A DNA stretch of 64,000 bases, taken from Nostoc sp. UHCC 0926 (GTDB lineage: Bacteria; Cyanobacteriota; Cyanobacteriia; Cyanobacteriales; Nostocaceae). Where the stretch lies: the NCBI RefSeq assembly GCF_028623165.1, contig NZ_CP117768.1:3162001-3226000 (forward strand), in the 5' to 3' direction. Below, piece by piece: positions 18,443 through 27,178 of this stretch; position 1 is the stretch's first letter; every line of letters begins with the position of its first letter. The position numbers and the translations under genes are program-made. The notes under the pieces were generated by a model that saw nothing but the letters and a program-made list of their open reading frames with translations, was not told the origin of the DNA and did not search any database.

Positions 18443-19621
18443 TTAACCGGAAAGCAACCCCTTTAGCACCTTTGCCAAATACTCATACTGTTCCGGTGTA
18501 TTGTAAATCTGTGCCGAAATCCTTACCAACAGCCGAGGTTTTTCCTGCCACGGAATCATCTGCACTTGAATACCAAACTTATCAAACAACTCATCATGTA
18601 TAGACATGAAATCGCGGTTTTCTAATATCGTAGGCAATGGCACAACCGCCATTGAACCAATCATTTCCTCTGGACAAGGCGGCTGCACTTCTAGCGCTTC
18701 ACAAAGTAGCCGTCTTCCCTGCAACACTAGGTGATGATTTTGCTGCATCAATTCTCTCCACCCACCAGGTAGCAACGAACCCATAAAAGCGATCGCTTCT
18801 GGTACACACATATAAGCTGTAGGATCGTCTGTACCTGTCCAGTCAAATTCCAACTGAAAGCGTGTTTTATCAGTGCGTGGCGAATTTGTCCCGTGGCTAA
18901 TTGTCAGAGGACGAATTTCTAACTGTTTATCTCGTCGCACATACAAAAATGCTGCCCCTTTTGGCGCACACAGCCATTTATGACAATTCCCGGTGTAATA
19001 AGTCGCACCAATTTCTTCCAAATTGAGGGAAATCATTCCAGGCGCATGGGCACCATCTACCAATGTATCTATACCCCGTTGTTGCAACTCCTTCACCAAC
19101 TCTTGGATTGGGAAAATTAGCCCTGTCTGGCTGGTAACATGATCCAAAAGCGCTAATCGTGTTTTTGGTGAAACTCGCTCAATTACTGCTGCTACTACTT
19201 CCTGTGGCGAGTCAATCGGGAAAGGAATTTTTGCCACCACCACCCGCGCACCAGTGCGACTGGCAACAAAATCAAGTGCATTGCGGCAAGCATTATATTC
19301 GTGGTTGGTTGTGAGTATTTCGTCTTCTGATGAAAACGTCAGCGACCTTAACACCGAATTCACACCAGTCGTCGCATTGGGGACAAATACCAAATCTTGG
19401 ACATCAGCACCCACAAACGCCGCCAGCTTACTCCTGGCATCGTCTAGCAGCGGTTCCCATTCTCTACCAAAAAAGCGTAAGGGTTCTTGTTCTAGCTGCG
19501 ATCGCAGTCTTTGTTGAACTGCCAGCACTTGTTTAGGACAAGCACCAAAAGACCCATGATTCAGAAACGTCACAGCTGGATCAAGCGACCATAGATTATT
19601 GAAGGATAATCTAAAATCCAA
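18443..19621 (-). CDS. Class V aminotransferase (isopenicillin-N epimerase-like, PLP enzyme)
   Basis: This is a 392-residue fold-type I PLP enzyme. It has LNHGSFGACPKQVL near 18-31, the phosphate-binding TTGVNSVLRSL near 83, and VDGAHAPGMISL near 184 with the PLP-ring Asp. The Schiff-base Lys is in GNCHKWLCAPKG near 210. It resembles cyanobacterial isopenicillin-N epimerase/cysteine desulfurase-like proteins. Reaction and substrate are not determined. The start is a TTG at 19621; no in-frame ATG precedes the conserved N-terminus. The tRNA-Asn gene lies 24 bp upstream, transcribed in the same direction. Confidence 0.85.
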   Translation of the reverse strand: MDFRLSFNNLWSLDPAVTFLNHGSFGACPKQVLAVQQRLRSQLEQEPLRFFGREWEPLLDDARSKLAAFVGADVQDLVFVPNATTGVNSVLRSLTFSSEDEILTTNHEYNACRNALDFVASRTGARVVVAKIPFPIDSPQEVVAAVIERVSPKTRLALLDHVTSQTGLIFPIQELVKELQQRGIDTLVDGAHAPGMISLNLEEIGATYYTGNCHKWLCAPKGAAFLYVRRDKQLEIRPLTISHGTNSPRTDKTRFQLEFDWTGTDDPTAYMCVPEAIAFMGSLLPGGWRELMQQNHHLVLQGRRLLCEALEVQPPCPEEMIGSMAVVPLPTILENRDFMSIHDELFDKFGIQVQMIPWQEKPRLLVRISAQIYNTPEQYEYLAKVLKGLLSG

Positions 19622-19645
19622 AATTTAAAATCCAAAATTACTAAA

Positions 19646-19717
<72 letters not shown>

Positions 19718-19858
19718 TCACTCACGATTTATAATATTAAGGCTAAAAATAAGATTTGGCAAGTACTTTCGCCAATATTCTTTTAGATGCTTAATTAGAG
19801 AATTTTTGCAGCCAAAATCCATTCAGCAACTCAAGCAGAGACTTTTAAATACTAATAT

Positions 19859-20410
19859 CTACTGTAATCCCATTCGTAATTCAGCCAGACGCTGCCGCGC
19901 CTTAGCATCAATGGCATTAGCTAAAAACCTACTCTTAGATTGTTTGCGCGTATGATACTTCTGTCGTATCCGACAGACGGTAGCTTCCACTTCCCCACAG
20001 AGTTGTTGTGCGGACAACCATTCAGCCCCATACCCTTGTATCATCAACTGCTGTGCCCGATCTGATGTAGCAACAATCACACGAGAAATCAAAGACTGGG
20101 CTATTTGCTGGCGCATAGACGCACAAGATTTTTCAATATAAGTATCTGCTGTTTGCCCAAAATCAGTGTAATAAACAGATAAAAGCTCAGTAATAATTTC
20201 TTTATTACTAGAAGAGTTCTGATATTGGGCATCAAAAACTATCTGAGTTGCATAACCTTGAAACGCACTATAACCAGTCATTGCTTCTACAAGTTCACCC
20301 CGTGCTGCCTCTAGTCCAACACTATCACGCGTTTTTTTAAGGCAAGGCCAAGCGCCAATTATATTGTAGCCGTCTACTAACAAAACGGCTTCGAGTAAGG
20401 AACGGGGCAT
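19859..20410 (-). CDS. NYN/YacP-like ribonuclease domain protein
   Basis: This is a 183-residue protein of the YacP/Rae1-like NYN family (PIN-like fold). The first acidic site is in LLVDGYNIIGAWP near residues 10-22. The second is in QIVFDAQYQ near 57, and VIVATSDRAQQLMI near 113 gives the third. The C-terminus is basic (RKQSKSRFLANAIDAKARQRLAELR), as in RNA-binding members. Members cleave mRNA on ribosomes in Bacillus; the cyanobacterial target is unknown. No operon partner; the ABC gene upstream ends with its own terminator. Confidence 0.85.
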   Translation of the reverse strand: MPRSLLEAVLLVDGYNIIGAWPCLKKTRDSVGLEAARGELVEAMTGYSAFQGYATQIVFDAQYQNSSSNKEIITELLSVYYTDFGQTADTYIEKSCASMRQQIAQSLISRVIVATSDRAQQLMIQGYGAEWLSAQQLCGEVEATVCRIRQKYHTRKQSKSRFLANAIDAKARQRLAELRMGLQ

Positions 20411-20551
20411 GGTTTTTAATCACAATTTTCTAGAGTTAACAAAATTCATTCATAAGTTTTATAATAATTGATGCATTGTCTGTAACACTATGTTACACAG
20501 AATAAAAAATACGGCAGCCTCACAAAACTAAAACCTAAGATAGACGCACCA

Positions 20552-20583
20552 ACTAAAAACGCGCCTTTGTTTAAAAGGCGCGT
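20552..20583 (-). terminator. Rho-independent terminator for the UPF0367-ABC operon
   Basis: Read on the minus strand, CGCGCCTTTTAAACAAAGGCGCG forms a strong hairpin followed directly by TTTTT. It lies about 120 bp beyond the stop of the ATPase gene and upstream of the NYN gene. Confidence 0.85.
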
Positions 20584-20705
20584 TGCAGTTCTTTTTCAGT
20601 AATGGTGAAAATGAAGAGTGCTAAGTTAAAAGACCACCTATAAAAGGCGGAGCATGTACTGGGTGTGAAAGTCCTGAGTACTTTTATACTTCACTGGGCA
20701 CTTAA

Positions 20706-21383
20706 TTAAGAGGCTTCGCTGTGTACCTGCATCAGACGTTGTTTGAGGCGTTGGGCTTCACCCTTATCTACCAGAGAGCCTTCTTCTAGCAAGAAAGCGC
20801 CGTCACAGTAATTTAACTCGTCTAATCGATGTGTCACCCACAGGGCTGTAATACCTCGACTTTTGACCAGACGGCGCACACCAGCAACTAAATCCAACTG
20901 ACTATCTGGATCTAGTAAGGCAGTGGGTTCATCTAATAATAAGACTTCGCAGCGACGGGCGATCGCACCTGCGATCGCGACTCGCTGTTTCTGTCCCCCA
21001 GAGAGTGCATAGATAGGGCGTCGCTGGAAGGCAAGCAAATTAACCGCCCCTAGCGCCTCCTCAACCCTTGCTCTGGTAGCAGCAGGTGGCAACTTTTCTT
21101 CTACCAATCCAAAAGCCACATCAGCACCAACCGTTGGCATCACCAGTTGATGATCTGGATTTTGGAAGACAAAGCCAACGGGGTGCAAAACCCGAATTTT
21201 CCCAGACTCAGGAGCTAATAACCCCGCCAGCAGTCTAAGTAACGTTGATTTCCCGCTGCCATTTGTACCCAAGAGCATCCAAAACTCACCCTTGGGTACT
21301 TCTAAAGAGCAAGATTTGATAACTTTCTCTCCATTAGGCCAACTGAAATTTAAATCCTTGACCTCAATGCCCACTTGAGCCAT
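20706..21383 (-). CDS. Energy-coupling factor / CbiO-like ABC transporter ATPase
   Basis: This is a 225-residue ABC ATPase. Walker A is GTNGSGKST near residues 38-46. The Q-loop is VFQNPDHQLVMPTVGADVAFGL, which is characteristic of ECF/CbiO ATPases. The signature is LSGGQKQRVAIAGAIA near 123, Walker B is VLLLDEPTALLDPDSQ near 146, and the H-loop is WVTHRLDE. It would energise a vitamin or metal-ion importer whose membrane T and S components are not in the window. It follows the UPF0367 gene after 17 bp and shares the terminator near 20560. Confidence 0.9.
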   Translation of the reverse strand: MAQVGIEVKDLNFSWPNGEKVIKSCSLEVPKGEFWMLLGTNGSGKSTLLRLLAGLLAPESGKIRVLHPVGFVFQNPDHQLVMPTVGADVAFGLVEEKLPPAATRARVEEALGAVNLLAFQRRPIYALSGGQKQRVAIAGAIARRCEVLLLDEPTALLDPDSQLDLVAGVRRLVKSRGITALWVTHRLDELNYCDGAFLLEEGSLVDKGEAQRLKQRLMQVHSEAS

Positions 21384-21400
21384 TTATTTGTCAACCTTGG

Positions 21401-21673
21401 TTACTCAGCAGCTACAGCGAAAAAGCCAGGTGGTCTGCCACCACCAGGGGTTGTACCATCTTTCTGAACGATCTGCACCCCAGAAATTTCACTAGCGCGG
21501 ACAGCAATTTTTTTCTCTGTCTTGCCCTCGCACTTGAGTTCTACAATGTCAGGGTTCCCAGAACGGATTGCTGCCAAAATTAGCTGATAGACAGCCTCAG
21601 CATCCTCTGCTGACTTACGTTGTACTGAGATCGGGAAAGCAGTGTTTCTGATGCTTAAATCGATGGTAAACAT
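21401..21673 (-). CDS. UPF0367 family cyanobacterial conserved protein
   Basis: This is a 90-residue protein beginning MFTIDLSIRNTAFPISVQRK and ending in a Gly/Pro stretch (TPGGGRPPGFF). The pattern matches the cyanobacteria-specific UPF0367 family. No catalytic motif is visible and no function is known. It lies 17 bp upstream of an ECF-type ATPase on the same strand and is probably co-transcribed with it, but this does not reveal a role. Confidence 0.85.
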   Translation of the reverse strand: MFTIDLSIRNTAFPISVQRKSAEDAEAVYQLILAAIRSGNPDIVELKCEGKTEKKIAVRASEISGVQIVQKDGTTPGGGRPPGFFAVAAE

Positions 21674-21945
21674 TTAGCAATAATCAAATTTAACTGTAGG
21701 ACTCATTTTAGCGTCAGCTGACTGATTCTAGGGAAATGGGCATTGGGCATTGGTTATTCTCCTCTGCTCCTCTGCTCCCTACCTCTTTAATTTGACCTCA
21801 TCTCGATCAAAAATTAATTTTTATGACAAATCCCCTAGAAAAATTAGCGATTTACACCTAATATGATTAAAGGTTCGTAAAAAATTGTAAACTTGGTTAA
21901 CAATCGGTTAACTTTCTGCTTATGGATGGCTTTTATATAGTCGTC

Positions 21946-21984
21946 TATAATACAGATACAACCTGTACTTATAAACATTTGGAG
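21946..21984 (+). promoter_or_regulatory. Putative psbD promoter -10 and ribosome binding site
   Basis: A perfect TATAAT lies at 21946-21951, about 44 bp before the psbD start. The -35 region is weak (TGGATG at 21923-21928, 17-bp spacing). GGAG at 21981-21984 lies 10 bp before ATG 21995. Just upstream, GGTTAAC occurs twice, four bases apart (about 21894-21911); this could bind a regulator, but that is a guess. Confidence 0.6.
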
Positions 21985-21994
21985 ATTTGCTCTC

Positions 21995-23050
21995 ATGACC
22001 ATCGCAGTTGGACGCGCCCCCAGTAGAGGGTGGTTTGACGTTCTAGACGACTGGCTCAAGCGCGATCGCTTCGTATTCGTAGGTTGGTCAGGGATACTAT
22101 TGTTTCCCTGCGCCTTCCTAGCACTAGGCGGTTGGCTGACCGGCACCACCTTCGTCACCTCTTGGTACACCCACGGATTAGCCTCCTCCTACCTAGAAGG
22201 TGCTAACTTCCTAACAGTGGCAGTATCTACCCCCGCCGACAGCATGGGACATTCCCTATTACTGTTGTGGGGACCAGAAGCCCAAGGCGACCTCACTCGT
22301 TGGTTCCAATTGGGTGGCTTGTGGCCATTTGTAGCCCTGCACGGAGCCTTTGGTTTGATTGGCTTCATGTTGCGGCAATTTGAAATTGCCCGTCTAGTAG
22401 GTATCCGTCCTTACAACGCCCTCGCCTTCTCAGCTCCGATTGCGGTATTCGTCAGCGTATTTCTGATGTACCCCTTGGGACAATCTAGCTGGTTCTTTGC
22501 ACCCAGCTTTGGCGTCGCGGCAATTTTCCGGTTCCTACTATTCCTGCAAGGCTTCCACAACTGGACACTCAACCCCTTCCACATGATGGGTGTTGCTGGT
22601 GTATTGGGTGGCGCTCTATTGTGCGCCATTCACGGAGCCACAGTGGAAAACACCTTGTTTGAAGACGGTGAAGCAGCTAACACCTTCCGCGCTTTCAATC
22701 CTACCCAGTCGGAAGAAACCTACTCAATGGTGACAGCAAACCGTTTCTGGTCACAGATTTTCGGTATTGCTTTCTCTAACAAGCGCTGGTTGCACTTCTT
22801 CATGTTGTTCGTGCCAGTCACAGGCTTGTGGATGAGCGCCGTCGGCATCGTCGGTTTAGCCCTCAACTTACGGGCTTATGATTTCGTTTCCCAAGAATTA
22901 CGGGCGGCGGAAGACCCGGAGTTTGAAACCTTCTATACCAAAAACATTTTACTGAATGAGGGTATCCGCGCTTGGATGGCTCCTCAAGATCAACCCCACG
23001 AACAATTTGTATTCCCTGAGGAAGTTCTACCTCGCGGTAACGCTCTCTAA
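21995..23050 (+). CDS. psbD: Photosystem II reaction-centre protein D2
   Basis: This is a 351-residue D2 protein with the full set of family landmarks. It starts MTIAVGRAP, followed by [21 protein letters not shown]. The His ligands of P680 and the non-haem iron lie in helices D and E ([34 protein letters not shown]), and it ends LPRGNAL. It binds pheophytin, QA and chlorophyll in the thylakoid PSII core with D1. The gene is not followed by psbC, which in the usual psbDC operon overlaps psbD; a hairpin terminator follows instead. It is therefore the stand-alone second psbD copy known from many cyanobacteria, often high-light responsive. Confidence 0.97.
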   Translation: MTIAVGRAPSRGWFDVLDDWLKRDRFVFVGWSGILLFPCAFLALGGWLTGTTFVTSWYTHGLASSYLEGANFLTVAVSTPADSMGHSLLLLWGPEAQGDLTRWFQLGGLWPFVALHGAFGLIGFMLRQFEIARLVGIRPYNALAFSAPIAVFVSVFLMYPLGQSSWFFAPSFGVAAIFRFLLFLQGFHNWTLNPFHMMGVAGVLGGALLCAIHGATVENTLFEDGEAANTFRAFNPTQSEETYSMVTANRFWSQIFGIAFSNKRWLHFFMLFVPVTGLWMSAVGIVGLALNLRAYDFVSQELRAAEDPEFETFYTKNILLNEGIRAWMAPQDQPHEQFVFPEEVLPRGNAL

Positions 23051-23165
23051 GTATTAAAAGCCGACCATGATCTGAAATTGTGGTTGCTAAGAATTGACAC
23101 CACCCAGATTAAATAATCTCCTTGGCATAAGCTAAGAATGTGTCAATATTCCCCATTCTCCAGTC

Positions 23166-23196
23166 ATCTCCCGCTTTTTGGTGGGAGATTTTTTTA
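23166..23196 (+). terminator. Rho-independent terminator of psbD
   Basis: ATCTCCCGC, a TTTTT loop, then GGTGGGAGAT followed by a run of seven T. It lies about 115 bp after the psbD stop. Confidence 0.85.
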
Positions 23197-23309
23197 TATG
23201 GTTAATATCTCTAAATTTATGTGTTATATTAGATGAAGGTTATAAACCCGGAGCAAATGCTCTGCCCTTTTGAGATTAAGACCGCTTAGGCAACAAGGAG
23301 GTGATGCCC

Positions 23310-23381
23310 ATGATAGAAAGTAGTAAATGCATGGGTCATCAGGTTGCAGTTAGCCGGCTGTGTGCCGGGGCTGTTCTCTAA
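23310..23381 (+). CDS. Putative 23-codon small ORF with exceptional Shine-Dalgarno
   Basis: ATG 23310 to TAA 23381 encodes 23 residues (begins MIESSKCMGHQ, ends RLCAGAVL) with two Cys and no membrane segment. AAGGAGGTGAT at 23295-23305 is an 11-nt perfect complement of the 16S rRNA 3' end and ends 4 bp before the ATG. Few genes in this window have any comparable site. The start codon lies in the left arm of a hairpin closed by CATGGG, so access may be controlled. An ATG at 23304 in the same frame would add two residues. The peptide is not recognised. Confidence 0.45.
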   Translation: MIESSKCMGHQVAVSRLCAGAVL

Positions 23382-23481
23382 AAGTTAGCCTTAGTCATCT
23401 TGAGAGACTAAGTTAGCTCAAGTAGCTAGGCAAGCTCGGAGTTCCTTCCGGCAGTCTGGTTGCAACCTGAAGACCCGCTAG

Positions 23482-23530
23482 ACCGCTCTGACTTAGATCA
23501 CCTGATCTAAATCAGAGCGGATAGTTTTTT
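23482..23530 (+). terminator. Strong Rho-independent terminator of the structured RNA
   Basis: CCGCTCTGACTTAGATCA and TGATCTAAATCAGAGCGG pair over 18 positions with a single C-A mismatch and a two-base loop. ATAG and six T follow (23525-23530). Confidence 0.88.
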
Positions 23531-23819
23531 ATGGGTGATTTTTATTTTATCAAAGGTTGCTTTTGAAAACTTAGATGGCGATGCCTGCGGCGGGCAAAGC
23601 CAACGCGTTTAAGTTTTCTTAAAAAGAAAAATTATTTTGGCTCAAACCTTGGCAACTGACCGGATGTGAGTAATAGTGTCTATCTACTAAGTTTGATTTA
23701 AATATACATACACGCATTATGGCCTAGTTTATCCTCCCATAGTTTCTGTGTGGAGAATAAAAGGGGTTTGCATTCATAAGATGCAAGATGTAATACATAT
23801 ATATAGGAATTTTTTTGAT

Positions 23820-24101
23820 ATGGCACAACTACTCACTAAGGCGGAAATTCAAGAAAATGCAAAGGTTTTGTCAGGTTGGACTGTTGAAGACTCCAAATTG
23901 CAGACTACTCGCAGATTCAAGGATTTTATCCAAGCAATTGAGTTTGTTAATAAGCTGGTGGAGCCGGCTGAGTCAGCAGGACATCATCCAGATATAGAAA
24001 TTTCCTACAACAAAGTGAAGATTATCCTGACAACACATGATGCAGGCGGGCTGACGCAGACAGACTTTGATGTAGCGCGGGCGATTTCCCAAATCAACTA
24101 A
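23820..24101 (+). CDS. 4a-hydroxytetrahydrobiopterin dehydratase (pterin-4a-carbinolamine dehydratase)
   Basis: The frame is open from 23748, but ATG 23820 (MAQLLTKAEIQENA) gives the normal length of about 93 residues and is chosen. The family motif HHPDIEISYNKVKIILTTHDAGGLTQTDF holds the catalytic His pair and the later His/Asp. The enzyme dehydrates 4a-carbinolamine pterins in aromatic amino-acid hydroxylation; in cyanobacteria it may serve another pterin pathway. It follows the structured RNA after about 290 bp and stands alone. Confidence 0.9.
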   Translation: MAQLLTKAEIQENAKVLSGWTVEDSKLQTTRRFKDFIQAIEFVNKLVEPAESAGHHPDIEISYNKVKIILTTHDAGGLTQTDFDVARAISQIN

Positions 24102-24709
24102 GTGATTTTTCTGATATCTTGCACTAGGAAACTTGAAGTCACAGCAATGCGAGACTCAGCGTTTAGCAAGCTTTAAAAGTATAACTAGGGGTTTTGCTTT
24201 CGAGGGCGCGGGTTTCAAAACCCTTGATTCCTAAGCTGGTGTTTGTGATCACAATACCAGACAAGCAAACTTCGTTTGTATAGCCAAACCAGTGTGTTTT
24301 AACTGGTGTTCTATTTCTACTAAGGCTAAGTACAAGAAGTTATTTTTGCTGACAAGCTGCTAAGTGTCTAAAGCTTTGAGCAATTTAGCCAAATAGGAAG
24401 CAAATGCCCAAACCCTACTCCCTACCTAGATATTTAGATAAGTATGTGTGACAGTTATTAAGCCGATCACTCCAATCTTGCCATCTAGATCAGATGTTTT
24501 ATAATGTTATGATATAAACATATGTTTTTGCATAAGTTAATCACATAAGTTTTTAACCCTAAGTTAATCGTTTATTAGCTTTGCAAAAACTAAAATTGTA
24601 GTAGTGGCAACTATGCCTCATGCACAGGTTTCAATGATATGTCACATTTTTGAGATTTTAAGTGCAACGAATACAATTATCTAAACAAGGTGTGAGGAGT
24701 AAAGGAAAG
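24102..24709. other. Intergenic region upstream of the porin gene
   Basis: No gene is seen. The stretch contains the inverted repeat AACCAGT/ACTGGT near 24283-24305 and an AT-rich segment around 24490-24540. The latter has TATAATG and TATGATATAAACATA elements and is a likely promoter zone for the porin. A GTG at 24662 opens the porin frame 48 bp before the chosen ATG. Confidence 0.5.
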
Positions 24710-26431
24710 ATGTCTAATCTATTGTGGAAATCCTTAGTGGTTAGCCCAGCAGTTTTGGGAGCAACATTGTTAGTTTCGACAACAGCAATTGCGGCTCCAA
24801 CCACAACCACTGAAGTATCACCAGCCAAACAACCGGGTGTAACGGAAGTTGCCCAACAGCCAGAAATATTGGCTCAAACAACCATAGACCAAGTTAATCG
24901 CTACAGCAATGAAGGCAACCAAAATAACGCTCAGTCTCAAGTAACATCGGTTTCTCAATTTTCCGACGTACAACCCACTGACTGGGCATTCCAAGCATTG
25001 CAGTCCTTGGTTGAGCGCTATGGTTGTATTGCAGGTTACCCAAATTCTACTTATCGCGGTAACCGTGCTTTGACCCGTTATGAATTTGCCGCTGGTTTGA
25101 ATGCCTGTTTGGATCGGGTTAACGAATTGATTGCCACAGCAACAGCTGACTTGGTGACCAAACAAGATTTAGCGACTTTGCAACGGTTGCAAGAAGAATT
25201 TTCCGCAGAATTGGCAACCCTACGCGGTCGTGTCGATTCCCTAGAAGCGCGAACTGCTGAATTAGAAGCTAATCAGTTCTCCACTACCACAAAATTAGTC
25301 GGTGAAGCTGTTTTTGCCGTTAGTGATGCGTTTGGAGGTAATACTGGTGACAACAACAATACCGTCTTCCAAGATCGGGTACGTTTAGACTTACAAACCA
25401 GCTTCACAGGTAGAGACGTTTTACATACTCGTCTCGCTGCTGGTAATGCACAAGCCTTTTCACTAAGGGATAACGCTGGTAATCCGATCAACACTGCTGA
25501 AGGCACACAAACGTTTGAAGTCAGTAGCACTGGTAACAATAGTGTCAACATAGACCGCTTGACCTATGAAGCTCCCATAGGCCCAGCCCAAGTTTACCTT
25601 GCAGCTAGTGGCGGACGGCATAGCCATTATGCGGCTGTCAACAACCCTTACTTTTTTGATACTACTGACGGTGGTAATGGTGCTTTGTCTACCTTTGCTT
25701 CTGAAAGTCCTATCTATCGTATTGGTGGCGGTGCAGGTATAGCGCTCAATCTACCCCTTGGTAAAGGTGGCGGCATCCTGGGAAATAGCTCAATCACTGC
25801 GGGTTACTTGGCATCGGAAGCTAATAATCCTGGTCTTGGTTCAGGTCTGGCCGACGGTGACTATGCTGCTTTAGGACAGTTGAACTTTAGTGTTGGCGAT
25901 CGCTTGGCTTTAGCTGCTACCTATGTTCACGGATATAGTGCCGCAGGTGGTTTCTTGTTCAACTCAGGTTCCACATCAGATGGAACTTTTGGAGATATTC
26001 AAGTAGGTACTGGACAAGCTAACATTCTAAGTACCACAAATGCATCTTCAAGTAATTCCTATGGTGTGTCGGCTGCCTTTAGGCCCAGCGACAAACTGTC
26101 AATTAGTGGCTTCGTCTCTTACCACAATATCACTGGCTTTGGTGCAAATGATGATTTTGACGCTTGGAGCTATGGTGTTGGGGTAGCCTTACCTGATTTC
26201 GGTAAAAAAGGTAACGTTTTAGGTGTTTTTGCTGGTGTCGAACCCTATTCCTTTAACCGACCAGGTTTTGTTGGTAATGATAAACCCTATCACTTTGAAG
26301 GCTTCTACAAGTATCGCGTGTCGGATAATGTCTCAGTTACCCCTGGTGTAATCTGGTTGACCTCTCCTGGTCAAAACAGCGATAACGATGATGCGTTTAT
26401 CGGTACACTCAGAACAACTTTCACCTTCTAG
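24710..26431 (+). CDS. Cyanobacterial SLH-domain OprB-type outer-membrane porin
   Basis: The start is ATG 24710 rather than GTG 24662, because it gives a clean signal peptide (SNLLWKSLVVSPAVLGATLL ... AIA, cleavage after about residue 28). The mature protein of about 545 residues has an SLH domain at about 81-137 (FSDVQPTDWAFQALQSLVER, then ALTRYEFAAGLNACLDRV). A short coiled coil follows (LQRLQEEFSAELATLRGRVDSLEARTAEL). The rest is a beta-barrel with many Gly-rich strands ending RTTFTF, with terminal Phe as expected for outer-membrane proteins. The SLH domain anchors the barrel to peptidoglycan-linked polymer. Members carry inorganic ions, and some respond to iron. A terminator follows. Confidence 0.92.
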   Translation: MSNLLWKSLVVSPAVLGATLLVSTTAIAAPTTTTEVSPAKQPGVTEVAQQPEILAQTTIDQVNRYSNEGNQNNAQSQVTSVSQFSDVQPTDWAFQALQSLVERYGCIAGYPNSTYRGNRALTRYEFAAGLNACLDRVNELIATATADLVTKQDLATLQRLQEEFSAELATLRGRVDSLEARTAELEANQFSTTTKLVGEAVFAVSDAFGGNTGDNNNTVFQDRVRLDLQTSFTGRDVLHTRLAAGNAQAFSLRDNAGNPINTAEGTQTFEVSSTGNNSVNIDRLTYEAPIGPAQVYLAASGGRHSHYAAVNNPYFFDTTDGGNGALSTFASESPIYRIGGGAGIALNLPLGKGGGILGNSSITAGYLASEANNPGLGSGLADGDYAALGQLNFSVGDRLALAATYVHGYSAAGGFLFNSGSTSDGTFGDIQVGTGQANILSTTNASSSNSYGVSAAFRPSDKLSISGFVSYHNITGFGANDDFDAWSYGVGVALPDFGKKGNVLGVFAGVEPYSFNRPGFVGNDKPYHFEGFYKYRVSDNVSVTPGVIWLTSPGQNSDNDDAFIGTLRTTFTF

Positions 26432-26470
26432 AGTGCTGACTATCCACTGAGAATTTTGAAATCTATTGAT

Positions 26471-26495
26471 CCCCGCCATCAGGCGGGGCTTTTTG
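26471..26495 (+). terminator. Rho-independent terminator of the porin gene
   Basis: CCCCGCC, a short loop, GGCGGGG and then CTTTTTG, 40 bp after the porin stop. Confidence 0.9.
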
Positions 26496-26740
26496 TTGTC
26501 GGTAGCAGCAATAAACCCCAGTATGTAACCGGAGTATACTAAAAAAGTTAAGAGCTGTGAGTTAAGAATTAAAAAGTTCTAACTTACGGCGTGAGTGACT
26601 TTTTTTGAGCGAACTTTTCTAATAGAGGTTGGCAGTTACATGTTGCCTAATATCCTAACTCTGCCAATTTTAGATTTTTCCTTCAATCTAAAATCCAAAT
26701 TGAATGACTCCTAACTCCTAACCCTAACTTATTGCTGCTT
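26496..26740. other. Intergenic region with low-complexity repeat text
   Basis: No gene is seen. It contains GAGTTAAGAATTAAAAAGTT and ACTCCTAACTCCTAACCCTA stretches, a repeat type found elsewhere in the window, including inside the M1 aminopeptidase gene. The promoter of the Rrf2 regulator presumably lies here. Confidence 0.5.
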
Positions 26741-27178
26741 GTGGAACTATCGTGTAAATCGGAATACGCAATTCTAGCCTTATTAGAGATGGCCGCTCAT
26801 TACGAAAGCGGCGAACCGCTGCAAATTCGACACATTGCAGCACAACAAAACATACCCGATCGCTATCTGGAACAGCTACTAGCAACCTTGAGGCGTGGGG
26901 GTATAGTCAAGAGTCAGCGCGGATCAAAAGGTGGCTATCTATTAACGCGAGAACCCCGGAAAATCATCCTTTTTGAGATTTTGGAATGTTTAGAAGGGTT
27001 AGAGGTGCGGACTTGTGAAGAAAACGTTAATCTCAAAACGCTAGACAGTTCGGTTATAGAAGAAATTTGGCAAGAAGCAAGTCGCGCGGCAAATTCAGTG
27101 TTGCAAAAATATACGCTCCAGGATCTTTGTGAAAAACGAGATTCCCGGCGGCAGTTGGATATCATGTACTACATTTAG
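26741..27178 (+). CDS. Rrf2 family transcriptional regulator (likely CymR/IscR-like)
   Basis: The start is taken at GTG 26741 (MELSCKSEYAILALLEMA when read from it), which matches the family N-terminus; the TTG at 26732 is less likely. The 145-residue winged-helix protein has LQIRHIAAQQNIPDRYLEQLLATLRRGGIVKSQRGSKGGYLL. The cluster of three Cys used by IscR for [2Fe-2S] binding is absent: only one Cys remains in VRTCEENVN. An Fe-S-independent, CymR-like role is therefore likelier. The next gene is cysK, 424 bp downstream on the same strand, so control of cysteine synthesis is a reasonable guess. Confidence 0.88.
   Translation: MELSCKSEYAILALLEMAAHYESGEPLQIRHIAAQQNIPDRYLEQLLATLRRGGIVKSQRGSKGGYLLTREPRKIILFEILECLEGLEVRTCEENVNLKTLDSSVIEEIWQEASRAANSVLQKYTLQDLCEKRDSRRQLDIMYYI

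Larger units (their letters stand above)
23225..23530 (+). ncRNA. Candidate structured RNA with small ORF and own terminator
   Basis: The stretch lies between the psbD terminator and the pterin dehydratase gene. TATATT at 23225-23230 could be a -10 box. The transcript from about 23237 would fold into several helices: GAGCA/TGCTC near 23251; GATG-CCCATG with CATGGG-CATC (23303-23340) around a start codon; CTTAGTC/GACTAAG near 23390-23411; and a 9-bp long-range pairing CAGGTTGCA/TGCAACCTG (about 23340 and 23461). It ends in an 18-bp hairpin with one mismatch (23482-23520) and TTTTTT. It lacks the signature segments of RNase P RNA, tmRNA and SRP RNA. It could be a regulatory RNA or the leader of a peptide gene; expression is unproven. 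Confidence 0.55.

Noticed and set aside
18443-19621. Cysteine desulfurase (IscS/SufS) call
   Set aside because: The PLP Lys context fits the broader class V family, but the Cys-containing active loop of desulfurases is not evident, so only the family is named.
23225-23530. RNase P RNA, tmRNA or SRP RNA
   Set aside because: The conserved segments of these RNAs (for example the RNase P P4 signature, a tmRNA tag ending in Ala-Ala, or the SRP GGAA tetraloop stem) were not found.
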